Shown: positions 1 to 8,460, counted from the first letter of the stretch. The stretch: 64,000 bases of DNA from Paenibacillus dendritiformis (GCF_021654795.1 NZ_AP025344.1:3720501-3784500); one strand, 5' to 3'. Notes: a model not told the origin generated them from the sequence alone. Numbers and translations: made by a program.

Positions 1-133
1 CGTTCACCGCGATGCTGTCGCCGATCTTCATCCCTTCCAGCACTTTCGCGGCCCGGATATGCAGCACCATCGCTTCTCCGCGCTTCGTCACGGCCTGCAG
101 CCGTCCGACTTCTTCAACGAGTCCCGTGAACAT
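1..133 (-). CDS. ribE: Riboflavin synthase alpha subunit, N-terminal part (runs off the window)
   Basis: The 44 visible residues begin MFTGLVEEVGRL, the characteristic start of riboflavin synthase, which dismutates two 6,7-dimethyl-8-ribityllumazine molecules to riboflavin. The family is a tandem repeat of two lumazine-binding barrels; only the start of the first barrel is inside the window and the reading frame is open to the edge. The ATG at 133 follows a GGGAGGA ribosome binding site at a good distance. It lies 20 bases inside the 3' end of ribD, so the two are probably translationally coupled in a riboflavin operon under the upstream FMN riboswitch. The call rests on the N-terminal motif plus the position directly after ribD. 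Confidence 0.9.
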   Translation of the reverse strand, partial: MFTGLVEEVGRLQAVTKRGEAMVLHIRAAKVLEGMKIGDSIAVN

Positions 134-1283
134 CGTCGCTTCCTCCCTTCTCATTCAGCGTGGCGGCTATCCTTTCAAATACGGTGCCGAACGGATAACC
201 GCTGATGCAGACATTGTCTCCCAGCGTCTCGACCCGCGTATGCCGGAGCCGGTAAGCGTCGTTCATCCGGCTTACGCCATCGAAGGCGAAGTTGGGCGGC
301 GACGACGCGCCGCCGACAATCGTCGGCGCGTAGAACAGCACGACCCGATCCACCCAGCGGCCCTCCAGCAGCGCCCCGTTCAGACGGCCGCCTCCCTCCA
401 GCAGGATCGAGCCGATCTCCTGGCTTCCGCACCATTCCATCACGCGCCGCAGATCGACCCGGGGCCCGTCGCCCGCGGCGATAACCTCTACGCCGCGCGC
501 CTCCAGCGCTTCACGCTTCCCGGCATCCGCCCGGGAAGTCGTGAACACGATCGTCGGCGCGGAGCGATCGGCGACGACCTTCGCCTCCAGCGGCAGCCGC
601 AACCGTGAATCGACGATAAGCCGCGTCGGATGCAGGCCCGGTACGGCAAGCCGCGTCGTCAGGGACGGATTGTCGGCCAGCACCGTGCCGATTCCGGCCA
701 TAATCGCCTGATGGCGGTGGCGCATCGCTTGCACCCGTTCCCGGGCCTGCTCGTTGGAGATCCAACGGCTGTCGCCCGTATGCGTCGCGATGCGGCCGTC
801 CAGGGTGCTCGCCGTCTTGAGCGTCACATACGGCAGGCCGGTCGTGATGTACTTGGCGAACATCTCGATGAGCGACTCGGCTTGGGACTGGAGCACGCCT
901 GCCGTCACTTCGACGCCCTGCTCGCGCAGCAACTGGGCCCCCCGGCCGCTGACCGCCGGGTTCGGATCCAGGCAGCCGATGACGACGCGCTTGATTCCGG
1001 CTTCCAGCAGGCGAAGGCTGCAAGGGGGCGTCTTGCCGTAATGGCTGCAAGGCTCAAGCGTCACATAGGCGGCAGCGCCGCGCGCGTCTTCGCCGGCCAT
1101 CTGCAGCGCATGCACCTCCGCATGGCCTTCGCCGCGCCGCAGATGCGCACCCAGTCCGACGACCCGGCCTTCGCGGACGATGACGCAGCCGACGGCCGGA
1201 TTGATTCCGGTCTGCCCCATGGCCCGTTCCGCCACATCAAGCGCCAACTGCATGTAGAACTCGTCATTGATTACCGGATGCAC
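114..1283 (-). CDS. ribD: Bifunctional diaminohydroxyphosphoribosylaminopyrimidine deaminase / 5-amino-6-(5-phosphoribosylamino)uracil reductase
   Basis: 389 residues. It catalyses two consecutive steps of riboflavin synthesis in the cytosol: deamination of the pyrimidine, then NADPH reduction of the ribosyl side chain. The N-terminal cytidine-deaminase-like domain shows its zinc ligands: HAE at about residues 54-56 and the two cysteines of PCSHYGKTPPC at about 79 and 88. The C-terminal half is a DHFR-like RibD reductase domain (TLDGRIA, ILLEGGG). The start chosen is the GTG at 1283, because AGGAGGG sits about 8 bases upstream. The upstream codon at 1319 has no ribosome binding site and would overlap the leader terminator. 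The gene is preceded by an FMN riboswitch with a terminator and overlaps ribE by 20 bases. Confidence 0.96.
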   Translation of the reverse strand: MHPVINDEFYMQLALDVAERAMGQTGINPAVGCVIVREGRVVGLGAHLRRGEGHAEVHALQMAGEDARGAAAYVTLEPCSHYGKTPPCSLRLLEAGIKRVVIGCLDPNPAVSGRGAQLLREQGVEVTAGVLQSQAESLIEMFAKYITTGLPYVTLKTASTLDGRIATHTGDSRWISNEQARERVQAMRHRHQAIMAGIGTVLADNPSLTTRLAVPGLHPTRLIVDSRLRLPLEAKVVADRSAPTIVFTTSRADAGKREALEARGVEVIAAGDGPRVDLRRVMEWCGSQEIGSILLEGGGRLNGALLEGRWVDRVVLFYAPTIVGGASSPPNFAFDGVSRMNDAYRLRHTRVETLGDNVCISGYPFGTVFERIAATLNEKGGSDDVHGTR

Positions 1284-1324
1284 CAGAGCGTCCCTCCTTC
1301 TTTTTACAGCTTGCCCCATCGCAG

Positions 1325-1356
1325 CAAAAAACCCTTCGGAATCCTCCGAAGGGCTA
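1325..1356 (-). terminator. Rho-independent terminator of the FMN riboswitch expression platform
   Basis: On the minus strand a perfect 9-bp stem (CCCTTCGGA with TCCGAAGGG, 4-base loop) is followed at once by six T residues. It lies between the FMN aptamer and the ribD ribosome binding site, as expected for a transcription-attenuating riboswitch that stops ribD transcription when FMN is bound. Confidence 0.9.
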
Positions 1357-1550
1357 GGTTGTTGAGCTTACAGGTATGTACTCTTTTTCATCATAGCACA
1401 GTCAAATAAACAGTCCGGCATCTTCGCAAAAATGAGACGGAACGCAACCGCCTTCCCGCGTACGACAAATAAACCGGCTGAATCGGCAACTGAAAAAACT
1501 ATGTGAAAAAAAGAACTAAAAGAGTTAAAAAGAAAACTCTTCTCCTGACG

Positions 1551-1708
1551 CCCTTCTCCCATCCAGACTATACTGTCGGTTCTGGATTTGCACCAGATCC
1601 ACCGTTCGAACGAAGTTCGCCCGGGTCACGGACTAAGGAAGGCGGTAGCCGTCAACAGCGCTACCCTTCCATCACCGCCGGTCGGGAATTGCACCCTGCC
1701 CTGAAGGT
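1551..1708 (-). promoter_or_regulatory. FMN riboswitch (RFN element)
   Basis: Read on the minus strand, the segment shows the conserved RFN pieces in order: TTCAGGGCAGGGTG at the 5' side, AATTCCCGACCGGCGGTG, a variable hairpin ending in AGTCCGTGACCC, GGTGGATCTGGTGCAAATCC, and the closing GACAGTATAGTCTGGATGGG. This is the FMN aptamer found upstream of bacterial riboflavin genes. About 195 bases downstream is a strong terminator, then ribD. High FMN is therefore inferred to shut the rib operon off by premature termination. Confidence 0.96.
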
Positions 1709-1791
1709 TCAGCAGATATCATATTAAGTAACCGCCATGCGATTACGTAACGGATCTTATCACTTCGCGCGGAAAAAGGCAAGGCCATACC

Positions 1792-2283
1792 TCACCTTCT
1801 CCGCCGGACCGCACTCACGAGTACATAGGCAGCCAATACGAGCGCCACTCCGATCGAGTCGACCGCCACGTCGGCGAGATGCCCGGTCCGCCCGGGCACG
1901 AAGGTCTGGTGCCACTCATCGGAACAGGCGTATAAGATGGCAATCAGGCCGCTCCCCGCCGCTATCAGGCCCTTCGAACGGACGCGGGCCGAGAACGTCA
2001 AGATAAGCAGAAGCGTCAGCAAGGCGAATTCGGTGACGTGACCGAATTTGCGAATAAAAAATTCAATGAAATGATAAGGCTCCCGCCACGACACAAGACT
2101 CCCGTCGTACAGAAATTCCCAGCGCGGAAGATAGCGAAGCAGCTTCTCTTCCGGCATGAAGGAGCCAAGCGCCGGCTTCATGTCCTGGACTGAATACGGC
2201 TCGGCCGATTTCATAAATATAAATCCCATCCAAGCGATGGTTAATATGAACCATAGGAGGCCTAACCGGCTTCTCTGGCGCAT
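1792..2283 (-). CDS. VanZ family membrane protein
   Basis: 163 residues with four predicted membrane-spanning segments: an N-terminal helix, two central hydrophobic stretches around residues 80-115, and a C-terminal helix. The motifs FGHVTEFALLTLLL and YACSDEWHQTFVPGRTGHLADVAVDSIG are typical VanZ signatures (conserved FxH, DExHQ and R-x-G-x-x-x-D-V-x-x-D). VanZ domains occur in glycopeptide resistance clusters, but most members, like this one, are stand-alone proteins of unknown biochemical role in the cell envelope. The next gene upstream, 41 bases away, encodes a cell-wall lytic transglycosylase on the same strand, so the two may be co-transcribed. The family call is firm; function is unknown. 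Confidence 0.88.
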   Translation of the reverse strand: MRQRSRLGLLWFILTIAWMGFIFMKSAEPYSVQDMKPALGSFMPEEKLLRYLPRWEFLYDGSLVSWREPYHFIEFFIRKFGHVTEFALLTLLLILTFSARVRSKGLIAAGSGLIAILYACSDEWHQTFVPGRTGHLADVAVDSIGVALVLAAYVLVSAVRRRR

Positions 2284-2324
2284 AGATTCGCGTGCCCCTT
2301 TCTACATATAGAGTCCGGCCCGTT

Positions 2325-3137
2325 TTAATTCGCCTGTCTCGCGCGCTGGATTCTCATCGTCTGAGCCGGCTTCTGCAGCTTCGGGGAAGCCGTCTTCACC
2401 CCCGGCTTCTGCGGGGCCGCCTTGGCGGCCTGGGCGGCCTTGGCCGCTTCGCGCTTATACAGGGCCTTCGTATTCAGCACTCTTTTCGTATAGGCGCTGT
2501 CCAGCGTGCCTTTATCCTGAATCCAGCGCTTGGAGCCGTATCTGCCTCGATTATAAGCGAGGAGCATCGCTTTTTCCAGGTCATCTCCCTTATAATCGTC
2601 CTGCCAGTAAGCGCGGCATTCCAGCAATTCCGCCAAGCCGAGCAGAATATTGTCTTTCGGCTCGAACATATCAAGATTCGGGCGTCCGATCGCTTTGGAC
2701 AGCCGCGATACGTTGACGGAGTTCATCTGTACGAGCCCGTAATCCTCCGTACCGTTCGGATTGCTGTGCACCAGCTCGGCATTGAAGTTGCTCTCCACTT
2801 TGATCAGAGCCAAAAAGGTCATGTAATCAATATTTTTTTTGCTCGTTTCCTTCCAGATCACATCAAGCACTTCTTCCGGCAGCTTAACCGACGGAATGCG
2901 AGGGCGAACGGGCGCCTCGCTCTTCTCGGACGCCGATTGAATGCGAACCTCTTTTTCTCTTCCGCTCGTCTTATGCCAACCCGCTTGCCGGGCCTGACGC
3001 TCCATTTCCAGTTCAAATACGAGCGGCACCCGATCCAAATACTCCTGATACGTGGCCGTCTCTCTGTTCAGACCATCCAGGCTGCAGGATGTAAGGACAA
3101 TGGCTGCGCCTACGACGGTTATGACACCTTTCTTCAT
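2325..3137 (-). CDS. Lytic transglycosylase (SLT domain) lipoprotein
   Basis: 270 residues. A lipoprotein signal peptide with lipobox LTSC (Cys at about 18) predicts anchoring to the outer face of the membrane. After a polar linker, residues about 88-215 form an SLT/goose-lysozyme-like domain. It has the catalytic glutamate in IKVESNFN (about residue 115) and the YGLVQMN and AYNRGRYG motifs. The protein should cleave peptidoglycan glycan strands to 1,6-anhydro products. The tail is rich in Ala, Lys and Pro (AAKAAQAAKAAPQKP), probably disordered and wall-interacting. The Met at 3137 is preferred over the one at 3143, because the AGAGGAG site touches the first ATG and lies 6 bases from the second. 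The physiological role (growth, sporulation or germination) cannot be told. Confidence 0.85.
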   Translation of the reverse strand: MKKGVITVVGAAIVLTSCSLDGLNRETATYQEYLDRVPLVFELEMERQARQAGWHKTSGREKEVRIQSASEKSEAPVRPRIPSVKLPEEVLDVIWKETSKKNIDYMTFLALIKVESNFNAELVHSNPNGTEDYGLVQMNSVNVSRLSKAIGRPNLDMFEPKDNILLGLAELLECRAYWQDDYKGDDLEKAMLLAYNRGRYGSKRWIQDKGTLDSAYTKRVLNTKALYKREAAKAAQAAKAAPQKPGVKTASPKLQKPAQTMRIQRARQAN

Positions 3138-3143
3138 GTTCAT

Positions 3144-3614
3144 CTCCTCTTAATGACCCTACCCCGACATCGCCGGTCCCATTATCCGGCTTCGTTTCTC
3201 TCTATCTCTACTTATTCAATCTTGGTTAGCTTGAAACAAATCATGGTATTTCCGATTCTCATAGGGGAGAGTGAGATATACGGGAAGGCGGAAATGATAG
3301 AAGCGATATCAAACGGAAGCAATGGATGGGATTGATTCATGAGGTGTTCAAATGGGGAATCAGTGCAAAATAAATCGTCGCTTGCCCGGCATCGAACCAT
3401 TCCGGGAGCAGATTACCTATTCGCTTCAACCTGATTTGTTGTCAATAGCTTCGGGTCTGTTCTGATATGGCACAAGCCGCCTGCTTGCGTTGCCGCTGCC
3501 GGCCGGCTGGACTGCCATGGTTGCTAGGGAACGCATGTTCGTTCTTTCCATAGCATTTTATCATCTTCTATGATTATACGCAATATTTTTTTCTTGTCTA
3601 ATGTTTCTGAATGT
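3144..3614. other. Intergenic region without a recognisable gene
   Basis: About 470 bases between the transglycosylase lipoprotein and the ppiB terminator. Short open frames exist on both strands (for example 62 codons on the minus strand at 3212-3400), but none has a convincing ribosome binding site or recognisable protein. I see no RNA gene or repeat. Confidence 0.5.
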
Positions 3615-3650
3615 AAAAAAAAACCTGCTCCGCAGTTGCCGGGAGCAGGG
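3615..3650 (-). terminator. Rho-independent terminator downstream of ppiB
   Basis: On the minus strand an 8-bp stem (CCTGCTCC with GGAGCAGG) around a 10-base loop is followed by nine T residues, just after the ppiB stop codon. Confidence 0.93.
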
Positions 3651-3659
3651 AGGCGAACT

Positions 3660-4097
3660 TTATCCTTCTACGACGCGAACTTCCTTCATTTTGTCGCCTT
3701 GCTTGATTTGGTCGACAACTTCCATTCCTTCCACAACTTTACCAAAAACCGTATGCACGCCATCCAAATGCGGGAATGCGTCATACGTGATGTAAAATTG
3801 GGAGCCGCCGGTATCCTTGCCGGCATGCGCCATCGCGAGCACGCCGCGAACATGCTTGTGCGGATTGCCTTGCGTCTCGCACTTGATCGTATACCCCGGC
3901 CCGCCCATTCCGGTTCCTTGCGGGCATCCGCCTTGGGCGACGAATCCCGGAATGACGCGGTGGAAGGTCAACCCGTTATAGAAGCCCTCATTTGCCAGCT
4001 TCTCGAAGTTGGCTACGGTTCCCGGCGCTTCTTTCTCATGCAGTTCGATTTTGACGGCTCCGCCCTTTTCCATCTCGATTTGTGCAAATTTGCTCAT
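3660..4097 (-). CDS. ppiB: Peptidyl-prolyl cis-trans isomerase, cyclophilin type
   Basis: 145 residues, a minimal cytosolic cyclophilin without signal peptide. It speeds cis-trans isomerisation of Xaa-Pro bonds during protein folding. The active-site segment FHRVIPGF (residues 45-52, catalytic Arg in HRVI), the GGPGYTI segment, and [13 protein letters not shown] followed by [11 protein letters not shown] are all present. Length and motifs match PpiB of Bacillus. It lies between lysA and the riboflavin genes, as in B. subtilis, and has its own strong terminator. Confidence 0.95.
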   Translation of the reverse strand: MSKFAQIEMEKGGAVKIELHEKEAPGTVANFEKLANEGFYNGLTFHRVIPGFVAQGGCPQGTGMGGPGYTIKCETQGNPHKHVRGVLAMAHAGKDTGGSQFYITYDAFPHLDGVHTVFGKVVEGMEVVDQIKQGDKMKEVRVVEG

Positions 4098-4167
4098 TAT
4101 GTATGAACTCCTCTCATTACTCGTTGTGGGATATAACTATCGTTAACGATTATACGTTATTTGGGCG

Positions 4168-4216
4168 CAAAAAGAAAACGGCCCCGCTCCGCCAATGCGC
4201 AGGCGAATTGCGGGGC
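4168..4216 (-). terminator. Rho-independent terminator downstream of lysA
   Basis: On the minus strand GCCCCGC pairs with GCGGGGC and encloses an inner CGCC/GGCG stem. The hairpin is followed by the T-rich run CGTTTTCTTTTT. It separates lysA from ppiB. Confidence 0.88.
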
Positions 4217-4223
4217 GCGGAAT

Positions 4224-5564
4224 TTATCGGCCAAGCGGCTGCGATTCGCGCTTTTCCAATCGTGCAGGAATCAGATCGCAGCGGACAATATCTTCACGGG
4301 TTTCGCGGCGGACCACCAAGTCCGCTTCCCCGTCCCGGACAAAGACCACAGCCGGGCGCGGAATCCGGTTATAGTTGCTGGCCATGGAATAGTTATAAGC
4401 TCCCGTGCAAGAGACGGCCAGCAAATCTCCGGCCGACACGGATGGCAGCGCCACATCCCAGATGAGCATATCGCCGCTCTCGCAGCATTTGCCCGCAATC
4501 GAGACCACTTCACGGACCGCGTCCTTCGCACGGTTGGCAACAAGCGCCTCATATTTTGATTCATACAGCGCCGGACGCGGATTGTCAGTCATGCCCCCAT
4601 CGACCGCAACATACTTGCGAACCCCGGGGATATCCTTAATCGAACCGATGGTGTACAGCGTCGTTCCGGCTTCCCCGACGATGCTCCGGCCCGGCTCGAC
4701 CCAGATCTCCGGCAGCTCGCTGTAAATCTTCCCGAAATGCGTGCGAACCGCTTCCGTTATCGCCTTCACGTAATCCCGCACAGCCAACGGCGTATCGCCT
4801 TCAACATAGCGAATGCCGAAGCCGCCGCCCAGGTTCACGACGGGGAAGACAACATTCATCTGGCTGAGCACGTTGGCCGCGAACTCCGCGACGCGCTGTA
4901 CCGCCATCTGGAATCCTTCCGTCTCGAAAATTTGCGATCCGATATGGGAGTGAACGCCGAGCAGTTGCAAGCCTTCCGCATCGGATGCTTGCGCGACCGC
5001 CCGGAGCGCCGTCCCGTTCCCGATATCGAAGCCGAACTTGGAATCCGTCTGCCCGGTCGAGATATATTCATGGGTATGCGCTTCGACGCCGGGCGTAACG
5101 CGCAAGAGCACCGCGACCCGCTGACGCCGCATTTTGGCGATCGCATTCAGCAGGTGCAGCTCTGCGAAGCTGTCAACGACGAAGCATCCGATGCCGGCAT
5201 CAAGCGCCATCTCGATCTCGGCCGGGGTCTTGTTATTGCCATGGAAATGAATCCGTTCGGCAGGAAAGCCTGCCTGCAGCGCCGTATGCAGTTCCCCTTC
5301 AGATACGACATCGAGGGACAAGCCCTCCTCGTCCGCGATGCGGCACATTGCCATTACGCAGAATGCCTTGCTCGCGTAGGCAACCTGGAAGTTCAGCCCC
5401 GATTCGCGAAACGCTTCCATATATTCGCGGGAGCGGGTACGAATGAGCGCCTCATCCATGATGTACAGCGGTGTTCCGAACTGATTTTTCAAGGTGGTTA
5501 CATCGCAGCCGCCGATTTCGAGGTGGCCGGATTCATTGACAGTACTTGTTCCATGTAAGTGCAT
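4224..5564 (-). CDS. lysA: Diaminopimelate decarboxylase
   Basis: 446 residues. A PLP-dependent enzyme that decarboxylates meso-diaminopimelate to L-lysine, the last step of lysine synthesis. It has the fold-III alanine-racemase-like barrel, with the PLP lysine in VAYASKAFC (K66). The HSHIGSQI motif, the glycine-rich phosphate loop GGGFGIRY, EPGRS, and the C-terminal catalytic cysteine in AGKCCESGD are also seen. The position next to spoVAF and ppiB reproduces the B. subtilis order. In sporulating bacteria this enzyme also affects the diaminopimelate supply for spore peptidoglycan. A GGGGAGAAGAG ribosome binding site precedes the ATG. Confidence 0.97.
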   Translation of the reverse strand: MHLHGTSTVNESGHLEIGGCDVTTLKNQFGTPLYIMDEALIRTRSREYMEAFRESGLNFQVAYASKAFCVMAMCRIADEEGLSLDVVSEGELHTALQAGFPAERIHFHGNNKTPAEIEMALDAGIGCFVVDSFAELHLLNAIAKMRRQRVAVLLRVTPGVEAHTHEYISTGQTDSKFGFDIGNGTALRAVAQASDAEGLQLLGVHSHIGSQIFETEGFQMAVQRVAEFAANVLSQMNVVFPVVNLGGGFGIRYVEGDTPLAVRDYVKAITEAVRTHFGKIYSELPEIWVEPGRSIVGEAGTTLYTIGSIKDIPGVRKYVAVDGGMTDNPRPALYESKYEALVANRAKDAVREVVSIAGKCCESGDMLIWDVALPSVSAGDLLAVSCTGAYNYSMASNYNRIPRPAVVFVRDGEADLVVRRETREDIVRCDLIPARLEKRESQPLGR

Positions 5565-5709
5565 CGTTCTCTTCTCCCCATTTCCTCATCCATACACTGG
5601 ATCTCCCAGCACCATGAAAAATATTACATCGAGTATACCAGTCCATTCTATATGGAAGAATGGACTTTTGTACATAACGTTTGCATTATATCTTTATCGC
5701 GACACCGTG

Positions 5710-7464
5710 CTACGTCTGCAGCTCGCCGTCATTCCGACCGGAAGAGCGATCCGGGGGCATCTTCGTGTTATCGCGGGTCTTGTTGAAGCTCGGCCGGGTT
5801 TTCATGTTCAGGACCGGTTGACGGAACAGAATGTTGAACATCGCCTTCGCATTGAATGGAATGAACGGCCACAGATATGACGAATTGTAGGAGCGGTGCA
5901 GCGATAGCCATATAATAAACACCGTAACGCCGATGACCAATCCCGGCACTTTGAACAAAGCGACCGCCACCAGCAAAAGGAGCCGGATGATCCGATTGGC
6001 GAGTGCCAGCTCATAGCTAGGCGTAGCGAACATTCCGACCGCCGTAACGGCCAAATACAAGATGACTTCATTCACGAAGACGCCGGTCTTCACCGCGATG
6101 TCGCCAATCAGGACCGCCGCCACGAGACCAAGTGCTGTCGCTAGCGGGGACGGCGTATGGACAGCCGCCATGCGCATCAGATCGATGCCGATCTCAGCCA
6201 GCAAAAACTGCAGGAAAATAGGGAGCTTCGCCATTTTATGCGGACCGATAATCTGCAAGGCGGCCGGCTTAAGGCCTGGATCGATCACCAACAGCATCCA
6301 GAGCGGAAGCAGGAACAAGGAACAAAATATGCCGATGAACCGAATCCATCGCATATAGGTCCCCATAAAGGGCGTCTGGCGGTTCTCTTCGGCATGCTGG
6401 CACAGATCGAAAAAAGTCGTCGGCAGGATCATGACGGAAGGCGACGTATCGACGAAAATGACGACATTTCCGTTGAGCAAATGGGCCGCCACCACGTCCG
6501 GTCTCTCGGAATACCGCACGAGAGGATACGGATTCCAGCCTTTGTTGACAATAACCTCCTCCAGTTGCTTATCGGCGAGCGGCAGTCCTTCCAGATTGGC
6601 AGCTTTAATCTTCCTGCGGACGGCCTCCACCTGCGACATGTCGGCGATATCATCAATATATGCAATGCAGACATCGGTTCGCGTCCGTCTTCCGACCTGA
6701 ATGATCTCATATTTCAAGCCCGGATCGCGAAGCCGCCGCCGCACGAGCGTAACGTTCGTAAGCAGCGTTTCGGTAAATCCGTCGCGAGCCCCGCGCACGA
6801 CCTTTTCCAGCGATGGCTCCTCCGGTCCCCGGGACGGGAATGTCTTGACATCCGTCACAATCGCTTCCGATTCATGCTCGATGAAGAAGGCGCTGCCGCC
6901 AGCGAGCACCTTGTTGATTACCTCGCTGAACTTGTTTACCTTTTCCACCTGAATATGCGGGATATAGCAATCAAAAAATGCCTTAAGCGCGTTCGGGGTC
7001 AGCGATTTTTTGTCCAGGAAGGTAAGACGCGTCAAAATGATCGTCATAACCTCATCCTTGGCGAAGCCATTCAAATAAAAGAGGCCGACACGCCGCCCGC
7101 CGAATGTCATTTCCCGAAAAATGACATCAAACGAATCGGTAAAACCGACGACCTCCTTCAATGTCTTCTTCGTATCCTCAAGCCGTTTCGGAATATCATC
7201 ATCGCCACTCCAATACGCGATCGCCTCTTCAATCGTATTGGAGACTTCAACCTGCCCCTGCATGCCATTGCCATTCCGCGCATTTCTTTTGCCCCGCTTA
7301 TGGCCCTTTCCTTTCTGTATGGCTCCACTCTGCTGGCACGCATCCGCTAATCCTCGCCCCCGCTCATTCTCCTGAGCTCCGGATTCATGCGAACCGTCCG
7401 CAGAAAGCAGAGGCTGCAGCTCTCCTTCCGGCTGGCCCGGCTCATGCGTCTGCTGCTCCTTCAT
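5710..7464 (-). CDS. spoVAF: Stage V sporulation protein AF (GerA-family membrane protein)
   Basis: 584 residues. Residues 1-70 are a hydrophilic, charged extension. A soluble GerA-type N-terminal domain follows (IAYWSGDDDIPKRL, TFPSRGPEEPSLEKVVRGARDGFTETLLTN). About five membrane segments make up the C-terminal half, then a polar tail. The closest relatives are SpoVAF and germinant-receptor A subunits; SpoVAF works in the forespore inner membrane and affects spore germination. Adjacency to lysA supports SpoVAF over a gerXA gene. B. subtilis SpoVAF is shorter (about 490 residues), the N-terminal extension being the main difference. A good AGGAGG precedes the ATG, and a sigma-G-like promoter lies 38 bases upstream. 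The spoVAA-AE genes that accompany it in Bacillus are absent here. Confidence 0.88.
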   Translation of the reverse strand: MKEQQTHEPGQPEGELQPLLSADGSHESGAQENERGRGLADACQQSGAIQKGKGHKRGKRNARNGNGMQGQVEVSNTIEEAIAYWSGDDDIPKRLEDTKKTLKEVVGFTDSFDVIFREMTFGGRRVGLFYLNGFAKDEVMTIILTRLTFLDKKSLTPNALKAFFDCYIPHIQVEKVNKFSEVINKVLAGGSAFFIEHESEAIVTDVKTFPSRGPEEPSLEKVVRGARDGFTETLLTNVTLVRRRLRDPGLKYEIIQVGRRTRTDVCIAYIDDIADMSQVEAVRRKIKAANLEGLPLADKQLEEVIVNKGWNPYPLVRYSERPDVVAAHLLNGNVVIFVDTSPSVMILPTTFFDLCQHAEENRQTPFMGTYMRWIRFIGIFCSLFLLPLWMLLVIDPGLKPAALQIIGPHKMAKLPIFLQFLLAEIGIDLMRMAAVHTPSPLATALGLVAAVLIGDIAVKTGVFVNEVILYLAVTAVGMFATPSYELALANRIIRLLLLVAVALFKVPGLVIGVTVFIIWLSLHRSYNSSYLWPFIPFNAKAMFNILFRQPVLNMKTRPSFNKTRDNTKMPPDRSSGRNDGELQT

Positions 7465-7501
7465 CGCGAAAAACCTCCTGTCGCCATGTAATATATATCT
7501 T

Positions 7502-7530
7502 TAGTATGGTTGAGTTCCATTGCATTATGA
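7502..7530 (-). promoter_or_regulatory. Candidate forespore (sigma-G) promoter of spoVAF
   Basis: The minus strand reads TCATA, 17 bases, then CATACTA. The known sigma-G consensus is GHATR, 17-18 bases, CATAMTA; only the first base of the -35 differs. It lies 38 bases upstream of the spoVAF start, the right place for a forespore-specific transcript. Confidence 0.6.
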
Positions 7531-7647
7531 GGAAAGAACCGGGTAGGAAACATTTGCATCCGTTGGCGTCATGCCTCGCCCTCCTCCATCCTCCATACCC
7601 CCGGTTCCCTACTGGCCGCTCTCCTCTCCGAAGCTTGAGCGTTACTC

Positions 7648-8142
7648 TCCCCTTCGGTCAGGATATTGGCAGCGGGACTCCCTCGATATACGGCGAGCCT
7701 TAGGAAGATTATCCCATTCGTTCAGATCAATGCGATGAGCTGGCAAGGCCTCTTACTTGCAATCTCCCTTTCGGCCAGGAGGCCGGCAAGACAAGAGCCT
7801 TTGCAGGCCTATCCCTGCGAATCAGGGCCGAGCGATTGCGATCAGGTTCCTTATGAGCATTCTCCCTTTCAGTCAGGGCGGGTCGGCATACAAGCTGCTC
7901 CCTGCAAGCACTATCCCTTACAGTCACGTCTTTAAGAGCTTACCAGCACTATCCCTTACAGTCAGGGCGTGCAGCATGGATTTAGGAGCTTACAGCACGA
8001 TCCCATTTCGTCAGAATGGTTCGAGGCCTTATAGAGGATAGATTGTCCCGGTACATCAGGCCGGGCATGAGGCAGGGCAATTCCGCAGCGGGAAGTGCTC
8101 GGTCTTTTCGGATGGAAAATTCCGCTCCCTGACCCGATGGGA
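7648..8142. repeat. Degenerate repeat array with fixed TCCC-N7-CAG core
   Basis: Nine plus-strand units each have TCCC followed, exactly 11 bases from its start, by CAG. TCCC starts at 7648, 7712, 7765, 7812, 7863, 7914, 7952, 8001 and 8046, so units are 38-64 bases apart (mostly about 50). The best conserved form is GCACTATCCCTTACAGTCAG, often preceded by GAGCTTAC. A tenth unit lies in inverted orientation at 8129-8142 (CTG-N7-GGGA followed by GAGTGC). Several units form a short CCCT-N7-AGGG hairpin. The array fills most of the gene-free stretch 7465-8423 between spoVAF and sigF, and no open frame explains it. It does not resemble CRISPR: no identical repeats and variable spacing. Two further units occur at 39577-39643. 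Confidence 0.85.
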
Positions 8143-8423
8143 GAGTGCCGCAAAGAGATTGGGGACGATCCCCTCCCATTCGACACAAGCAAAAGCACAA
8201 GCACAAGATCTGCCCGCTACGCCAAATGAGTGCATCCGGCGAAACACCGGGCATCAGCGGGCCATAACAGATCAGGACGGGCAACCGATCATCAATTTTA
8301 GCACCGCCCAAATGCATGCGCCTGGCCTAAGGGGATAATGAGAATAAGCGGCTTGCTCCGTGCCTCGCGCCCTTCCCCAGATAAGAGACAAACAGCCTGC
8401 GGGCCTCCCTAACACACCAAATG

Positions 8424-8457
8424 AAAAGACACCGCAGGAATACTCCTTGCGGTGTCC
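8424..8457 (-). terminator. Rho-independent terminator of the spoIIA operon
   Basis: On the minus strand GACACCGCA pairs with TGCGGTGTC around a short loop and is followed by the T-rich CTTTTCATTT, directly after the sigF stop codon. Confidence 0.9.
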
Positions 8458-8460
8458 GCT

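Noticed and set aside
2292..3335. 347-codon open frame on the plus strand
   Set aside because: Mostly antisense to the transglycosylase lipoprotein gene; no motif and no start signal.
3212..3400. 62-codon minus-strand frame
   Set aside because: No ribosome binding site and no recognisable sequence.
6157..7350. 397-codon open frame on the plus strand opposite spoVAF
   Set aside because: It is the reverse-strand shadow of a clear SpoVAF coding region, contains no known domain and has no ribosome binding site.
7648..8142. CRISPR array
   Set aside because: Units are not identical, spacing varies from 38 to 64 bases, one unit is inverted and no cas gene is nearby.
7727..8317. Short minus-strand frames across the repeat array (for example 7727-7927, 7982-8317)
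   Set aside because: They only read through the repeat units, differ in frame from unit to unit and lack ribosome binding sites.
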